A DNA stretch of 64,000 nt from Zantedeschia hybrid cultivar. Lineage: Eukaryota; Streptophyta; Magnoliopsida; Alismatales; Araceae. The stretch is taken from NCBI GenBank assembly GCA_030544215.1, contig JARZZO010000003.1:23879879-23943878 (forward strand), written 5' to 3'. A program made the position numbers and the translations under genes. Of the stretch, positions 10,920-22,891 are shown piece by piece (the first letter of the stretch is position 1; each line of letters starts with the position of its first letter). The notes below the pieces were generated by a model, which was not told the DNA's origin, did not search any database, and was given only the letters and a program-made list of their open reading frames with translations.

Positions 10920-11810
10920 CTAAAGCGCATTTTGACATTCATCATCCCATATGAATGGGGCATCTTTCTTTATTAATTTAGAGAAGCGTTCACACCGTCC
11001 GGCTAGGTTGGATATGAACCTTCGAATGTATGCGAGCCGTCCCTGAAGGGACTGCAGCTCTTTGAGATTCTTTGGAGACGGAAGTTCGTAGATAGCTCTG
11101 ATTTTGACTGGGTCTATTTCAATGCCCATGTATCTGACAATAAAGCCAAGAAATTTGCCACTTGAAACCCCGAAGGGGCGCTTCATGGGGTTCATTTTCA
11201 AGCTGTATTGCCTCAGCCTTTCAAATATGGTGCAGAGATCTTGCATATGATCTTCCTTTTTCTTGGTTTTGACAACTAGGTCATCAATATAACATTCAAT
11301 TTGTTGATGAAGGAATTCATCAAATATCTTAGTCATTGCTATTTGGTATGTTGCACCGGCGTTCTTAAGGCCGAAGGGCATTCTTTTGTAGTGGAAGATT
11401 CCTTTAGGAGTTCTGAAGGCAGTATGAATCTTATCCTTGTCAGCCATCCATATTTGATTATATCCTGATGATCCATCCATAAAAGACAAAGCTTCATGTC
11501 CTGTGGTGGAATAGACCATGATTTCTGTAACATGCACTGGGAAGTCATCCTTTGGGCATGCCTTGTTTAGATCTCTGAAGTCTACACAGATTCTGATCTG
11601 TCCACTCTTCTTTTTTACTGGAACAATATTTGCTAGCCATGTTGTATATTGATTTTCTTGTATGAAGCCAACATCAATTAACTTGTCGACTTCAGCATTG
11701 ATTTTGTTTATCAGCTCCGGCCTCATTCTTCTTGGAGCTTGTTTGATTGGCTCGATGGCTGGATCAATGGCCAATTCATGTTGAGCTACTTCTGGATCTA
11801 ACCCAGGCAT
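10920..11810 (-). pseudogene. Reverse transcriptase of element A (Tat/Ogre-like gypsy)
   Basis: Copies element RNA into DNA. The 296-codon minus-strand open frame contains the ordered gypsy RT blocks: R-R-M-R-P-E, W-L-A-N-I-V-P-V-K-K-K, R-I-C-V-D-F-R-D-L-N-K-A-C-P-K-D, F-M-D-G-S-S-G-Y-N-Q-I, M-P-F-G-L-K-N-A-G-A-T-Y-Q, the catalytic Y-I-D-D, and G-K-F-L-G-F-I-V. All catalytic Asp residues are visible. It runs uninterrupted up to the TAG before RNase H. No aspartic protease could be found between gag and this domain. Confidence 0.92.
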
Positions 11811-12240
11811 TTCTTTATAAGACCAGGCAAAACAATCTCGGAATTCCTTCAGAAGCGAAATATATGCTTGTTGTTGTTCTTAACTGAGCAATGCACTTAT
11901 ATATGTTGTCTTGGGTCTTCTTCAGAGCCCAAATTGATTTCAAGGAGTTCATCAACCGTAGCTTTCCCTCCATCTTCAAGTTCTGGAGGTGTTGGCTGGA
12001 GCTCCATTAGATTTTCTTCATTTACTTCTTCTTCAATTTATGTTTCAATTTCGTGGACTTCTTGGTCAATTTCATTTGATTGATCTGCTGTGACAATATT
12101 TGGGGCAGGATCTGCCTGTTGATTTCCTATAAGCTGAGTGAGCTCATCTTCCCTTTGAACTGTGTTAACATGAGATTCAGGGGTGATAGATAGAATTTCT
12201 TGTTTTTCTGGTATATTCTGAACCATATTGGAACTTGGAT
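11811..12240 (-). pseudogene. gag-pol linker of element A, degraded
   Basis: Minus-strand frames are Glu/Asp/Gln-rich (for example a stretch with Q-R-E-D-E-L-T-Q and D-Q-S-N-E-I-D-Q-E-V at 12040-12220), broken by stops. The sequence looks like the acidic spacer that usually precedes gypsy RT. The D-T/S-G protease motif expected upstream is absent in all minus frames I read. Either the protease has been deleted or it has decayed beyond recognition. Confidence 0.5.
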
Positions 12241-13823
12241 ATCATTTTCCTTGACTTCTGGGACTTGGATGTCTTCTTCTTCAAGATGTTTCTAGCATTG
12301 ACATGCGGGAATAGGAGATTGATCAGCTTCTGACTGGCTTTCTTGAATAGACTGACCCGTGGGCTGCTCTTCATCATAGTCATTATATATTGCCACTGAG
12401 ATGCTTGGAGTGGTTGAAGTACCAATTGCTCATAAGTGGCTTGGGTGCTTCTTTCTTCAGTTTTTGAGCTTAATGACTGGTAAATAGGAACCATATGATG
12501 CAGATTTACAGATGCCACATTTGCTTTTGTCCAGGCATGAGGCTGCAGAGGATCGACAAGATGATCTCTCATCTTCAAGACAGCATTCTGAATTAATTTT
12601 TCAACTGCATCCTTGAACACATAGCATTCTTCAATAGGATGTCCCATGATTTGGTGATATGGACAATAATTTGGATCATTAGATCTTTTGGCGTCTTCTG
12701 GCCTCTTTGACTGTGGTAACACAATCTGATTGTATTTTCGTGCCCATTCAAATAGAACACGAGTTTTGTCTATGGGGAAGCTGTATGGCCTGTTCATTCT
12801 GTCTCTGAGGGAAGATAAGGCTCGGACTTCTTTCTCTCTATTGTTGCTGGTTTCGGCCTGGATAGCTGGACCTTTCTTTTGTTGCTCCGTAATGAATGTA
12901 GATAAATCTACCATGTCTGACTCACGTGGAGCATTTCTTCTATCAAATTTTCCTTTGTTGTTGTTTGGTACACTTCTGGATCGGCTCAGAAAATTTTCAA
13001 CTTCTGATACCACAGTATTCAATTTGTCAAAAGATTTAATTTCAATGGCTACCAGCCTTTCAAGGACTTCATTTTTCAGATTACTCTTGCATATCACCAC
13101 TGCATCTTCTTGACATGGTGGTCTTTTGCATTTCATGCTAAGATTCCTCCACCTAGCAATGAATTTGGAAGCATTTTCATTGTTTTCTTGTTTCACTGTA
13201 TATAGCTCTGCCAGAGTGATATCTCTCTCCACCAGATAAAATCTGTCTTGAAATTGCTTCTAAAGGTCGGCCCACCCTACAACAGAACTAGGCCGAAGAG
13301 AAGAATACCATTCAAATGCGAGTCCAGTTAGCGAAGACCCGAAAAATTTCAGCATATAAGATTCATCGGTGGCTAGGTCTCCCATTGCCCCATTATAATA
13401 TGCCAAGTGTTCTTTTGGATTTCCTTGGCCATTGAATTTTTCAAACTTGGGCACTTTGGTCATTCCCATCAGAAGCCTCTTCATAGCATGATGCACCGGA
13501 TATGATACTTTATACACATCATATACCGTGGTGATACCTTCCACTCTTTCTGCCAACTTCATATCAATGAGTTGTCCTAACATCAGCCTTTAAGCCACAG
13601 CAGGATCTGCCGGATTTGGGAAGAAATTAACTCCCTGAACTTGGGAGGCTTGAAATGGCAAATTTGAGATCAAATTGTCTTGCAATACTATTGCAGGAGC
13701 AGCTTGACTATTGGATACTTGAATATATGCAGGTGTTTCATTCATAGGCATAGGCTTAGATGACTGCATAGATATATTTAGAAGATTTTGAGACGGAGGA
13801 GGTGGAACTGGAGGGTTAGCCAT
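12241..13823 (-). pseudogene. gag of element A
   Basis: Encodes the capsid/nucleocapsid polyprotein. On the minus strand a Pro-rich start (M-A-N-P-P-V-P-P-P-P at 13823) runs into a retrotransposon gag core with F-N-G-Q-G-N-P-K-E-H-L and F-F-G-S-S-L-T-G-L-A-F-E-W-Y. Stops lie near 13589 and 13259. The nucleocapsid knuckle near 12620-12665 is C-P-Y-H-Q-I-M-G-H-P-I-E-E-C, a CX2HX4HX4C variant with His at the second position. The same variant occurs in gypsy B in this window. Confidence 0.82.
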
Positions 13824-14597
13824 CCGAGGATAAGAGGAAGTTGAAGCGCCTCCTTCTTTACCAGCCCATCCTGCCCCCTGTGTTTGGGCATCTTTTTATT
13901 TCAATTGCTTTTTCAACAACTCAATTTCTTGCAATAACAACTGAGTTATGCTTGGTTCTGCTTCTTTTTGCTGATTGATTTGTTGTGGAAGCTACTGCTC
14001 TGCTGGTGCAGAAAGAGCTTCTCCTGATGCTTCAATGACATTTGCAGATAGCACTGCTTCCTCGTCAATGTTTTCTAATAGGGTAAGAAAATTTTGGGCA
14101 ACTATAGATGCCGCTTGCATTCTTCAGGTAACTAGACCCGGCCTTGAGAGTAAATCTCTGATTTCTTCTGGATCTTCAGGGAGTACCCCATACTTGTTGA
14201 TAGTATGACATGAATAAATCATCAGGCTTCCTTTGGTAAATTCTGCTGATCTCCTTGCGGAAGGAGGTTTCGGCTGCAGCCTTTGGAATACATATGTTTT
14301 TTAAGGCTTTTTTGACTTTTCATTTTCATATCTTTCTCTTGACTTCTTTCTTTTTGGCAACTCAGCATGAGGCAGCTGCCTTTCAATTGGTTTCCATATT
14401 TGCCGCCTTTGTGCATATTGATCTTCTTGATGTTTGGGCACCCAGATTTGTTTTGCTGGTGGCTTTTGACAATATTTCGTCCCATAACAATAAGCTGGTT
14501 TGGGGTTTCTTTCTTACTTTTCTGACATCTGAATCTTAGCTTTTCCTTTTTCTTTTCTTTCATTCTTCATTCTTTCTCTGTCCATGTCTTCAAAGAC
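13824..14597 (-). pseudogene. Region between upstream ORF and gag of element A
   Basis: Minus-strand frames are Lys/Gln/Ser-rich and repeatedly interrupted. One 113-codon frame (14222-14563) is strongly basic. The region occupies the same place as 63327-64000 in element D, where similar low-complexity basic and Pro/Gln-rich coding sequence follows the upstream ORF. It is probably the decayed N-terminal part of the element A polyprotein. No domain is recognised. Confidence 0.45.
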
Positions 14598-15002
14598 CTA
14601 GAATGAATTTTGAACTGAAATATTTGGAACCAGTCGGTCTTTGGAAATATCAACTTTGCTGCCGTCTAGAAAGATCCGCAGGCTCCCAACAAGAATTGAT
14701 TTTTTGGTCCTGGACCATTGTGCAGAAACTACCTTTGAATTGAATTGGGGATTTTGACCCTTTCGGATATTTCCCCGGTATCGTCTTGAAGATGATGTAG
14801 CATGACTGTGAATAGTGCAGCAGCTGACTATTTGCGCTTGAGGTATATCATATATAATCTCAGGTTGCATGAAGACCACCTCGAGAAAATTCGAAAAACC
14901 AATAACGGGAGGGAAGCTCCCGAATGCCACAGGTACCGCCAGGTAGCCATAGTGAGCATAGTTCTCGACCACCAGAGGGCCGAAGGAAACTTTCGATTCC
15001 AT
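14598..15002 (-). CDS. Upstream ORF of element A, conserved with element D
   Basis: A 134-codon intact frame begins about 115 bp inside the LTR end. Function is unknown. It starts M-E-S-K-V-S-F-G-P-L-V-V, continues with Y-G-Y-L-A-V and F-G-S-F-P-P-V-I-G, and ends with a V-G-S-L-R-I block and Q-N-S-F. Each block has a counterpart, in the same order, in the 163-codon ORF at 62835-63326 of element D. That conservation across diverged elements argues for a real protein. No catalytic motif, signal peptide or membrane segment is seen. Tat/Ogre elements are known to carry an extra ORF upstream of gag. Confidence 0.68.
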   Translation of the reverse strand: MESKVSFGPLVVENYAHYGYLAVPVAFGSFPPVIGFSNFLEVVFMQPEIIYDIPQAQIVSCCTIHSHATSSSRRYRGNIRKGQNPQFNSKVVSAQWSRTKKSILVGSLRIFLDGSKVDISKDRLVPNISVQNSF

Positions 15003-15094
15003 TGAGTCTCCTGTAATACAACAAAGAGATAATCACTAACTTCAAAGAATGGGTGTTGTCCTTATTCTTCCGACCAGAAGATAAAGGGAGGACA

Positions 15095-15116
15095 GGTCCC
15101 ACCGAGCGTGCCAAAA
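15095..15116 (-). promoter_or_regulatory. Putative primer-binding region of element A
   Basis: Read on the minus strand, TTTTGGCACGCTCGGTGG starts six bases inside the LTR end. Element D has the near-identical TTTGGCACGCCCGGTGG just after its LTR. The position immediately downstream of the 5' LTR and the conservation between two elements suggest the tRNA primer site. The tRNA was not identified. Confidence 0.6.
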
Positions 15117-15121
15117 GAGAT

Positions 15122-18100
15122 TGTCGTACATTTTTTAGGGAAAAAATGCACTTGATCTTAATTTTTTGATTTTGATTTAGATTTGTATTTGTGCGCTCTA
15201 CCTGACTCAATCAGATGAATGCGTAGTTCTTCGACCCGACCCCGCTACCCATAAATGGAATAGCGTTAATTACATCCTCCTAAGAGGAAAACCCTTGATT
15301 AATCATCGGAAAAATAGAATAACACCCTTTGAAATGATATAAGTAAGATATACAAGATTGCATTCGAAAAATGAATAAATTTCAGTTTTTATTTGAGAAG
15401 AAAGCTTATTTTTTAGTTTAAAGTTGAGTCTGTGCAAGACTTGATTTATTGATTTTTATTGATGGATGATGATGAGAGACATTTTTTAGTCTTTTTGGAT
15501 TGATTTATATGGATGCATTGAAGATGAAGTTGAGTCTGTGCAAGGATGCGCAGACTCATTTGTTACCAATGAGAATGCTTGTGTTTATTTTGATTTTTGA
15601 TTTGTGAGAGGATTGAAGATTCTTTTTGTGGTGTTTTGATTAAGTAGATGACATTTTTTATCAAGGGGGTCTAATAAACATTTCTTATTGTGTTTCTTCA
15701 GTTTTGAAGTAAAGAGATTTTTTGAAAAAAGTATTTTTTATGTTTGTTTATTTGATTTGAGTGAAAAATGCTTCAAGGATTGATGTTTTTTATGTTTTGA
15801 ATTTGTAGGTTTTGAAGGATAAGCAAGATGTGCAAGTTCAATTGAAATGATATTTCTTTTAGGTATTTTTTATGTTTTGCAAAAGGGCAAATTTGAATTT
15901 TATTTGATTTTTGATTTACATGAAGTGTAGAGTTTTATCTTGGAGTTTTTGATTTAATTTTTTAAAGGATTGAGGTTGAAAAGATTGGATTTTAACAATT
16001 GGGGGGTTGAGTCTGTGCAGGGTAGCGCAGACTCATTTGTCACAAGTCTATTTTTCAATTTTTTAGGTAATTTCAAGGAAAAAGTTATCATTTTTTTGTT
16101 TGGTTTTTTATTTGCGGAAAATATAGGTTTTATTTTTAAGATTTTGATTTGATTGTACAGACTCATTGTTTATCAAAGTGTTTAAGCATTTTTTATATTT
16201 TTTGTAAAAAGAGTTTTAAGCTTTTATTTATGTTTTTGACTTATATAAAGTATAAAGTTTTTATGTAATTTTTTGGATTTAATTTGGAGGGAATTTAAGG
16301 TCAAAAAGGCCAAATTTGGGATTTCAGGGTTGAGTCTGCACTGGGTAGCGCAAACTCATTTGTCACCAATTTGTTTTGAGTTGTTTTTTACATTTTTTTA
16401 AGAACAACTTGGTGTTTCTATTTGATATTCAGATATATAAGAATAAACTTGATTTTTAAAGGATTTTAGATCATCTTTTAGTGGTCGGGAAGTTGATTTT
16501 TTATTTTTTGTGAATTTCAGTGTTGAGTATGCACCAGGATGCGCAGACTCAAGTCTGAATTGTGCATTTTTTGTTTGTGAGTTATTTTATTGAATTTTTG
16601 GTGGGATAACTTGATTTTATGTTTTGTTTGGTGATGATTTACAGATTTGGAGCTGCGGGTATGATTTGGGGGCCAAGAGATGAGGTTTTGGCCTTGAGAT
16701 TGATGCGCAGACTCAAGTCTGAAAATTGATTTTTTGAGCTTCCTGCACAGTTCAAATTGCAATTAAATCCATCAAGGGGTTAGTTTCAACCATTAAAGTT
16801 AGAATATGAAATCCGGAGTCGAGGAAAACATATTGTACCCCATTCCCAATCGAATTTCCATGGTTATAGGTGCGCAGACTCAAAATCAGAGCATAATTTC
16901 AGGTTTATACCTCTTTCAACTTGGAGTGATCCAAGAATCACCACAAATTTGGAGAGGATAACAGTGAGAAATCTCAGAAGTTGACTATGGCTACATAAAG
17001 CCTTTTCAAGGACTGGTTCTTATATGGATTTCTTCAAATGACATGATTTCTTCTTGTTTATCTCATTCTTCTTGGATCACTTTATAAAGCATTGAAAATG
17101 CTTAATATAATGATTCCAAGTTGAATTTCAACCTTTCATTCGGAAAACCCAATGAAAAGGTTTATGATCTTCATGAAGGATCATGGCATGAAGGGACCCG
17201 AAGGACCAACTCCCTTAAAGGGATATGTAATGGCTAATGGACCATAGGGATGGCTGTAAAGGGGGGCGTGCCGAGCATCCAACCACTCACCCAAAGGGTG
17301 CCCTTAATGCCTTCAAGATGTAAGAAAAACCCACAAGGGGTAATCCAAAGCATCTCTACATTTGGGGAGCAAGGAAATCCACCAATTTTCCTAGAGGATC
17401 ACATGTAGCCATGAACCATGGAGGTGGCTATAAAGCGGGGCGTGCCGAGCAACCAACCACTCACCCAAAGGGTGCCCTTAATGCCTTCAAAATGAAAGGG
17501 TTATCCACAGGGAATCACCCATTCCATTTCTACATTTGGGGAGTAAGGAACTCCACCAACTCATTGGGACTTCGGGACATATCATCTAAATGAACCCATA
17601 GAAATGGGAACACAAGAATGATGTTTTTTTGTGTGAGGGCCCTTGATGGGTTACCCAACATGAGATTGTTGGCACCCTTGGATCGGGACATCCTTAGAAA
17701 ATATTGAAAAACACTTAAAATCTAAAAACATATGGCAAAACTTCGGTTTGAAATATTAAGAGCTTAACAACCCAAAGTCCAAGCCATTTAGGACCTTCAT
17801 TGGGCTTCAAAAGGACAGCCCTAGGTCCAAGGGACCTTTGGACAACTTGGGGGAGGATCAAAGAACCACCTCAAGCCCAAAAACCCAACTGAAAGAGGCG
17901 CAGACTCAAAACTGAACACAGGCGCTGAGTCTGCGCAGGGAGGCGCTAAGTCTGCGCAGGGAGGCGCAGACTCAAACACTGTAGCACCTGCAGGCGCAGA
18001 CTCATCTGAAATCCGGATTTTTTGGTGAAAAATGGGTTAAAATCTAACCCAAATGATGGAAAATAAAGTATAAAATCTACAAGGCCTAAAATATTTTTTT

Positions 18101-19832
18101 AAAATATATTTTAGATGCATTTCTTTAGTAAAATATCATGAAAACTTGAATATGAACATATGAGAAACTTACATATATTTTTTATTTTTTCCATGGATCT
18201 CTCCTTCTTGGCTCCATGTTAGAGGGTTAAAGCTCATCCTCAACTAGTGAGGGAACCTCCTTGAGAACCTCTAGGGCCTAAACCCTTAGCCATTAAAGGA
18301 AAAAATCCAAACAAAACCCATTCGGTTCCAACAAGAAAATAGAAATTTGGATCTTAGTATATATGAAACTTAGGGGATTTCTCTTGATGTTTGGCCTTGG
18401 GGGAACAACATCCATGAAGGGGATGTGCTCCTAAGGGTCATGGAAGGCCAAGCCACGTTGAAAAACCCCAAAACCAAAGACAAATAAACGGAAAATCAGT
18501 TTTCAGGAAATCTGGACAGCAAAGTACATTTCGGGTCGTATCTCTATATTTAGGGGGGTTCTAAGGCTTGAGGAGACCATTTCTATAAACTAGAAAGGCC
18601 CCTCTACCATCCCCATACGAAAAACACATGCCTTATGAAAGAAAAAATAACATAAAAGCAAGATAACCAGCAGATTCACAAAACAGACTCAGAAAATCTG
18701 AACATTGCATTTCATTGCTTTCAATCACCATGGATGAACATCAAGAGGGAGATAGAAGTTTCTATGCAAACATTATAAAAAAGCAAGGAGACATAAATAA
18801 ACCCCTCCTTCACCCCCACTCTACCTTTTAGAGGGGATGAGAAGGGAGAATGGCTCTTGAAGCCTATATTCTTGCTCTCTTCTTCTCTAGCAATCTTCCT
18901 TTCTTTCTCTCTTCTTTTCTAACTCTTTTTTCTCTCTTGGGATGCAGGAAATGGAGGAGAAGGAGGAGGGAGACGTGCTCCTCCAAGCTCTCTCACTTTT
19001 CTTCTTCTCTTTTCTCTTTTTTGGGATTTTTGTCTCCAACTTTTTCTTGTAGAAGATGGGGGTTCTTTTATAGATTAAGTTGGGTTACTTTTTGGGGGTA
19101 GATTAGGCATCCATTAGCCTTGGATTAGGGATAAGAAACCCCTCTTGAGATCCCTCCAATGAGACCACAACACTTGGAGAATCATGATTGGTTTCTCTTT
19201 TTGCTTTTCACCTACCCTCTTCTAGAAGAATCTTGAGGGGGGACCACTTGCTTTTCTTCTTATCCTCCTTTGGGCAGATTTGATCATGGGCCAAAGGGGT
19301 AAGAATAGGCCATGGGGGGAACCATTTGGGCCCTTTTGAAGGCTGCCACAAAATTGGGCTTTGGCCTTTACTTTTTGGGCCCTAATTGGCCCTATTGGGC
19401 TTCTTTTGCTTGAGATAATGGGCCCGGGCCTGTCCCTTTGGATTTCTTCATTATTTGGACTGAAAGTAACCCCTTTTTGACTTCTTTGGGCTTGCAAGAA
19501 TGGGCATGATAGCTGTCCATTAACTTTTCTTCACTTAGGCTTTCTTTCAAAAATTGCTTGGACCTCCTTTGCTTGAGATAATGGGCCCGGTTATGCCATT
19601 GGATTTCTTCACCACTTGGGTCCTAGAGTGGCCCCTTTTTTATTCATTTGACTTGAAAAATAGGTTTGATTTCCGTTCATTAACCTTCTTCACTTGGGAT
19701 TTTTTTGAAAAATTGCTTGGACCTCCTTTGCTTGAGATAATGGGCCCGGTTCTTCCTTTCAATTTTCTTTGATTTAGGCCTTCTTTGTTGATCTTTAGGC
19801 TCTTCTTCTTGTTCAATTTTTTGGTGACAACA
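15122..19832 (-). repeat. 5' LTR of element A (4.7 kb, minus orientation)
   Basis: On the minus strand it begins TGTTGTCACC at 19832 and ends GTACGACA at 15122, giving TG...CA ends. The upper edge is exactly where a Tekay integrase frame resumes, which fixes the boundary. The length suits Ogre/Tat LTRs. The half nearest the element (15.1-16.9 kb) is T-rich on the plus strand. From 15426 to 18003 there are about a dozen copies of TGAGTCTGCGCA or its complement GCGCAGACTCA, several as hairpins. Direct repeats include two copies of GGGGCGTGCCGAGCA near 17263 and 17437, and TTGCTTGGACCTCCTTTGC near 19553 and 19712. The matching 3' LTR lies outside the window. Confidence 0.8.
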
Positions 19833-20706
19833 GGTACCCTTATCCATCGTGTCAGACCGGAATCCGAGATTTACAAGATTCTGGAAGAGTTTTTAGAAGG
19901 CCTTGGGCACGCAGTTAGCCTTCAGCTCGACTTACCATCCAGAGACTGATGGGCAGTCGGAGAGGACCATGCAAACACTGGAGGATATGCTCAGGGCATG
20001 TTGCCTAGACTGGGGAGGTTCTTTGGAGCAGCAGTTGTCTACAGTGGAGTTTGCCTACAACAACAGTTATCATTCCAGTATCAGCATGGCGCCTTATGAG
20101 GCATTGTACGGGCGGCCGTGTCGATCTCCTGTGAATTGGTCTGAGATTGGAGAAAGGTAGATAGCAGGGCCAGAGTTGGTTCAGCAATGTGCTAACGTTG
20201 CCAGAGTGGTGCAGTAGAGGTTGACTACAGCTTAGAGTAGGCAAAAGAGTTATGCAGACGTCCGTAGGAGACCACTTGAGTTTGAGGTTGGGGACCACGT
20301 GTTTCTCCGAGTCTCACCCTCCAACGGTGTGATGAGATTCGAGAAGCGAGGTAAGCTGAGTCCGCAATATGTTGGGCCTTTTCCCATTCTTGCTCGAATT
20401 GGCGAAATGGCGTATCAGCTAGCCTTGCCGCCCAATCTTGCAGGAGTGCACGATGTGTTCCATGTTTCTTTCCTGAGGAGATATGTTCATGATACATCTC
20501 ATGTTTTGGATTTTTCAGAGTTGGAAGTCGCGGAGGACTTGTCCTTTCTGGAATTTCAAGTACGTATTGAGGATCACAGGGAACAGGTCCTTCGGAACAA
20601 GGTCGTTCCTCTGGTTAAGGTCATTTGGCAACATCGCTTAGGAGGCGAGGCGACCTAAGAGCGCGAGGATGAGATGCGGGAGCAGTTTTCCTACCTTTTC
20701 CCGTAA
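19833..20706 (+). pseudogene. Integrase C-terminal half and chromodomain of a Tekay-type chromovirus
   Basis: Encodes the end of pol of a Ty3/gypsy chromovirus. From 19833 the frame reads through the end of the integrase core (S-I-V-S-D-R-N, then Y-H-P-E-T-D-G-Q-S-E-R containing the catalytic Glu), then C-terminal blocks (Y-V-G-P-F, H-D-V-F-H-V-S-F-L-R). It ends with a chromodomain (R-N-K-V-V-P-L-V-K-V-I-W then E-A-T). Stops lie near 19893, 20158, 20216, 20235 and 20656, mostly at expected Trp or Gln codons. The 5' part of the element is missing because element A's LTR ends at 19832. The rest should lie left of the window. Confidence 0.88.
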
Positions 20707-20769
20707 GTTCTTCTTTTTACCTGTGCAATCTTGTTACTTTATAGTGACAATTTCAAGGACGAAATTCTT

Positions 20770-20783
20770 TTAAGGGGGGAGAA
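20770..20783 (+). promoter_or_regulatory. Polypurine tract of the Tekay-type element
   Basis: TTAAGGGGGGAGAA immediately precedes the LTR start TGTAATG at 20784. This is the usual plus-strand primer position. Confidence 0.8.
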
Positions 20784-22891
20784 TGTAATGATTGAGGTTT
20801 CAGATCCGATTACCAGGTCAATTTCGGGGTCGGATCCCTTGATTTGGGCCCTTGTCGGGTTGGGACTTGGGTTCCTTTTGAGCTTACGAGACGCGGTTCA
20901 AACGGCGTCCGGCGATGTGGACGCGTTTTAGGTTGTGCCACATGAGCGCCACGTGGGCTGGCTTTGGGTCGCAAGAGTACGGCCCTGGTTATATCGTCTA
21001 AATGGCGTCTTACATGGTCGACGCCATTCAGAGTACGGCCCTAGCATGTCAGTGTACGGCCAGGACTTATCGTCTGAATGACGTCGGTGTTAGACGACGC
21101 ATTTTAACTAGCTTCAGTTTGACCCCACAAACCCTCCCTCCTTTCCCTCATTCTCTCCTTTCTCTTCTCCCTCTTCTCTTCCCTCCGAACCTCCGGCTCC
21201 CTTTCCCCCTTCTCCTTCCTTTCCTCTCCTCATTCTTCCTCTCCCTCTACTCCATCAACCTCCTAACTTCCTCCACTACCACCACCACTTCCTCCGCGGC
21301 GCATTTCTCTCCGGACGGCGGCCGACGTCCCGGTGGAGTAATGGCGTCCACTGCGGTACCGGCGGCGGCGTGTGGCGAGGCGTTTCGGCGGCTTGGAGGT
21401 CGGAGGAGTTCGAGTAACTGGTTGGGTGACGATCCTCACGTTGTTTTGTTTAAAACCATGTTTTTCCCGCTTTGGAGCATGTTTAGGGGATTTTTGGTGT
21501 GAAAATACTAATTGCATGTAATGAGAAATTGTGGGTTTTTAATGGGTACTTAGTTTCTCCTCCTCCCTCTCTATTTTTATGGTGTTTTGTGCGAATTTGG
21601 GGGAGAAATCCCGTTTTGTAACTCGGGGGAGGCCGGAGGAGAATCTGTCTGTGAGGGTTAAATGGCGTCGGGGGACAGCGACGCCTTTTAAAAAGGCGGC
21701 TTCCACCCACAACGTGATTTACCCCAGATAACAGACTATGTCTCTGGACTGAATGACATCTAGGGACAGCGACGCCATTTAAATGGCGACCAACTTAAAC
21801 GACGTGTTTTAGGCCATCTTCCGAGGCCAAATTTCATATGAACCAGTTTATGAGTCTTGAATGACGTCGGCCTTGGACGACGTGATTCAAGACAGAATCT
21901 CATTAATTCCTGCAATTAACATGTGTTTACATTGATAGATAGTTTGGTTATTTGCATGTTTGATATCATACTCGAGGACGATGATTTTTGCGCGATCGTA
22001 TAGCACCGTGTTGCGTTTTGTGCGATCGTGGACCTAGAGGGACAGTTGTTAATGCTTAGGCACCCTATGTCGGTGTGGGAGTGACACGGCACCGGTGTAG
22101 GAGTGGTGGGGTGACGCCTAGAGAGAGGGTCACCATGTGTACTCTGGGGTATATCTAATACCGATGTGGGAGTGGTACATTCAAAGTGTCACTCATGCTG
22201 GGGGAAGCAGGACCACCTTGAGCCAGGTCAGGCCGGAGTAACCAGTGTGCTATCCGAGGGGTTGCTATTTGGTCTCAGCGGGTCGGTGTTTTCCGCGTTC
22301 GGCCATGTGACTTGTGTGTTTAGCCGAGACGCTAGTTGTGGACTCCGTGGTAATGTGGTTTCAGAATCATGCATGTTATTGTTATAAATGCATGTGTTTT
22401 ATATCGAAATCTAGGAATTGTATTACTGCTTTATTTAGTTAAATTGCCTATATTTGTGTATTGCACTTGTGGGTGTGTGAGTGGGTGGTGGGGATGGAAG
22501 GATCCATATTGAGTCTTTTTTGATGAGACTCACCCCCTGCGGTTTTCAGGTGAGGGTTCCAGTCAGGCGTAGCGAGGAGAGTGTTGCCTTGGGTTGCACG
22601 CCAACAACCGCCGTTTCAGGGTATGCCCCGATGTAGTTGTTATTTCCTTTTCTGGCATGTACGCTTAATTATTTCTTTTTTGTTGGAGTATGTAATTAAT
22701 TGTTGAGTCAAGTCGAATTGTAATAATTTTTAATTTATGCACTTCCTTTACAATTCGATGTGATGTAGATGTTTAGCTTAGTTTATCATTTATTTCCCAG
22801 ACTTATCGAGATCCTGGTTTGGCTCCAAATTTAATCATTCGATACCCATTTAGTAATCGGATCCCCGATTATAGGGTGGCGGGTCGTTACA
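20784..22891 (+). repeat. 3' LTR of the Tekay-type chromovirus (2.1 kb)
   Basis: The LTR starts TGTAATGATTGAGG after the polypurine tract and ends GGTCGTTACA at 22891. It matches the solo LTR at 37114-39165 along its whole length and the inverted fragment at 22892-24579. It contains several GACGCCATT palindromes (for example arms at 21001-21009 and 21020-21028), a pyrimidine-rich block at 21125-21290, and CGGTGTGGGAGTG short repeats at 22070-22175. Apparent ORFs across it are not genes. Confidence 0.88.

Noticed and set aside
12038..12226. Aspartic protease of element A
   Set aside because: Acidic linker composition only. No D-T/S-G or G-R-P motif.
15122..19832. Satellite or centromeric repeat interpretation of the GCGCAGACTCA region
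   Set aside because: Units are dispersed at irregular spacing inside a sequence with LTR ends next to an internal region, so an LTR explains it better.
21002..21502. A 166-codon plus-strand frame within the Tekay LTR
   Set aside because: It lies wholly in an LTR and is interrupted in the homologous solo LTR. Composition is that of a pyrimidine tract.
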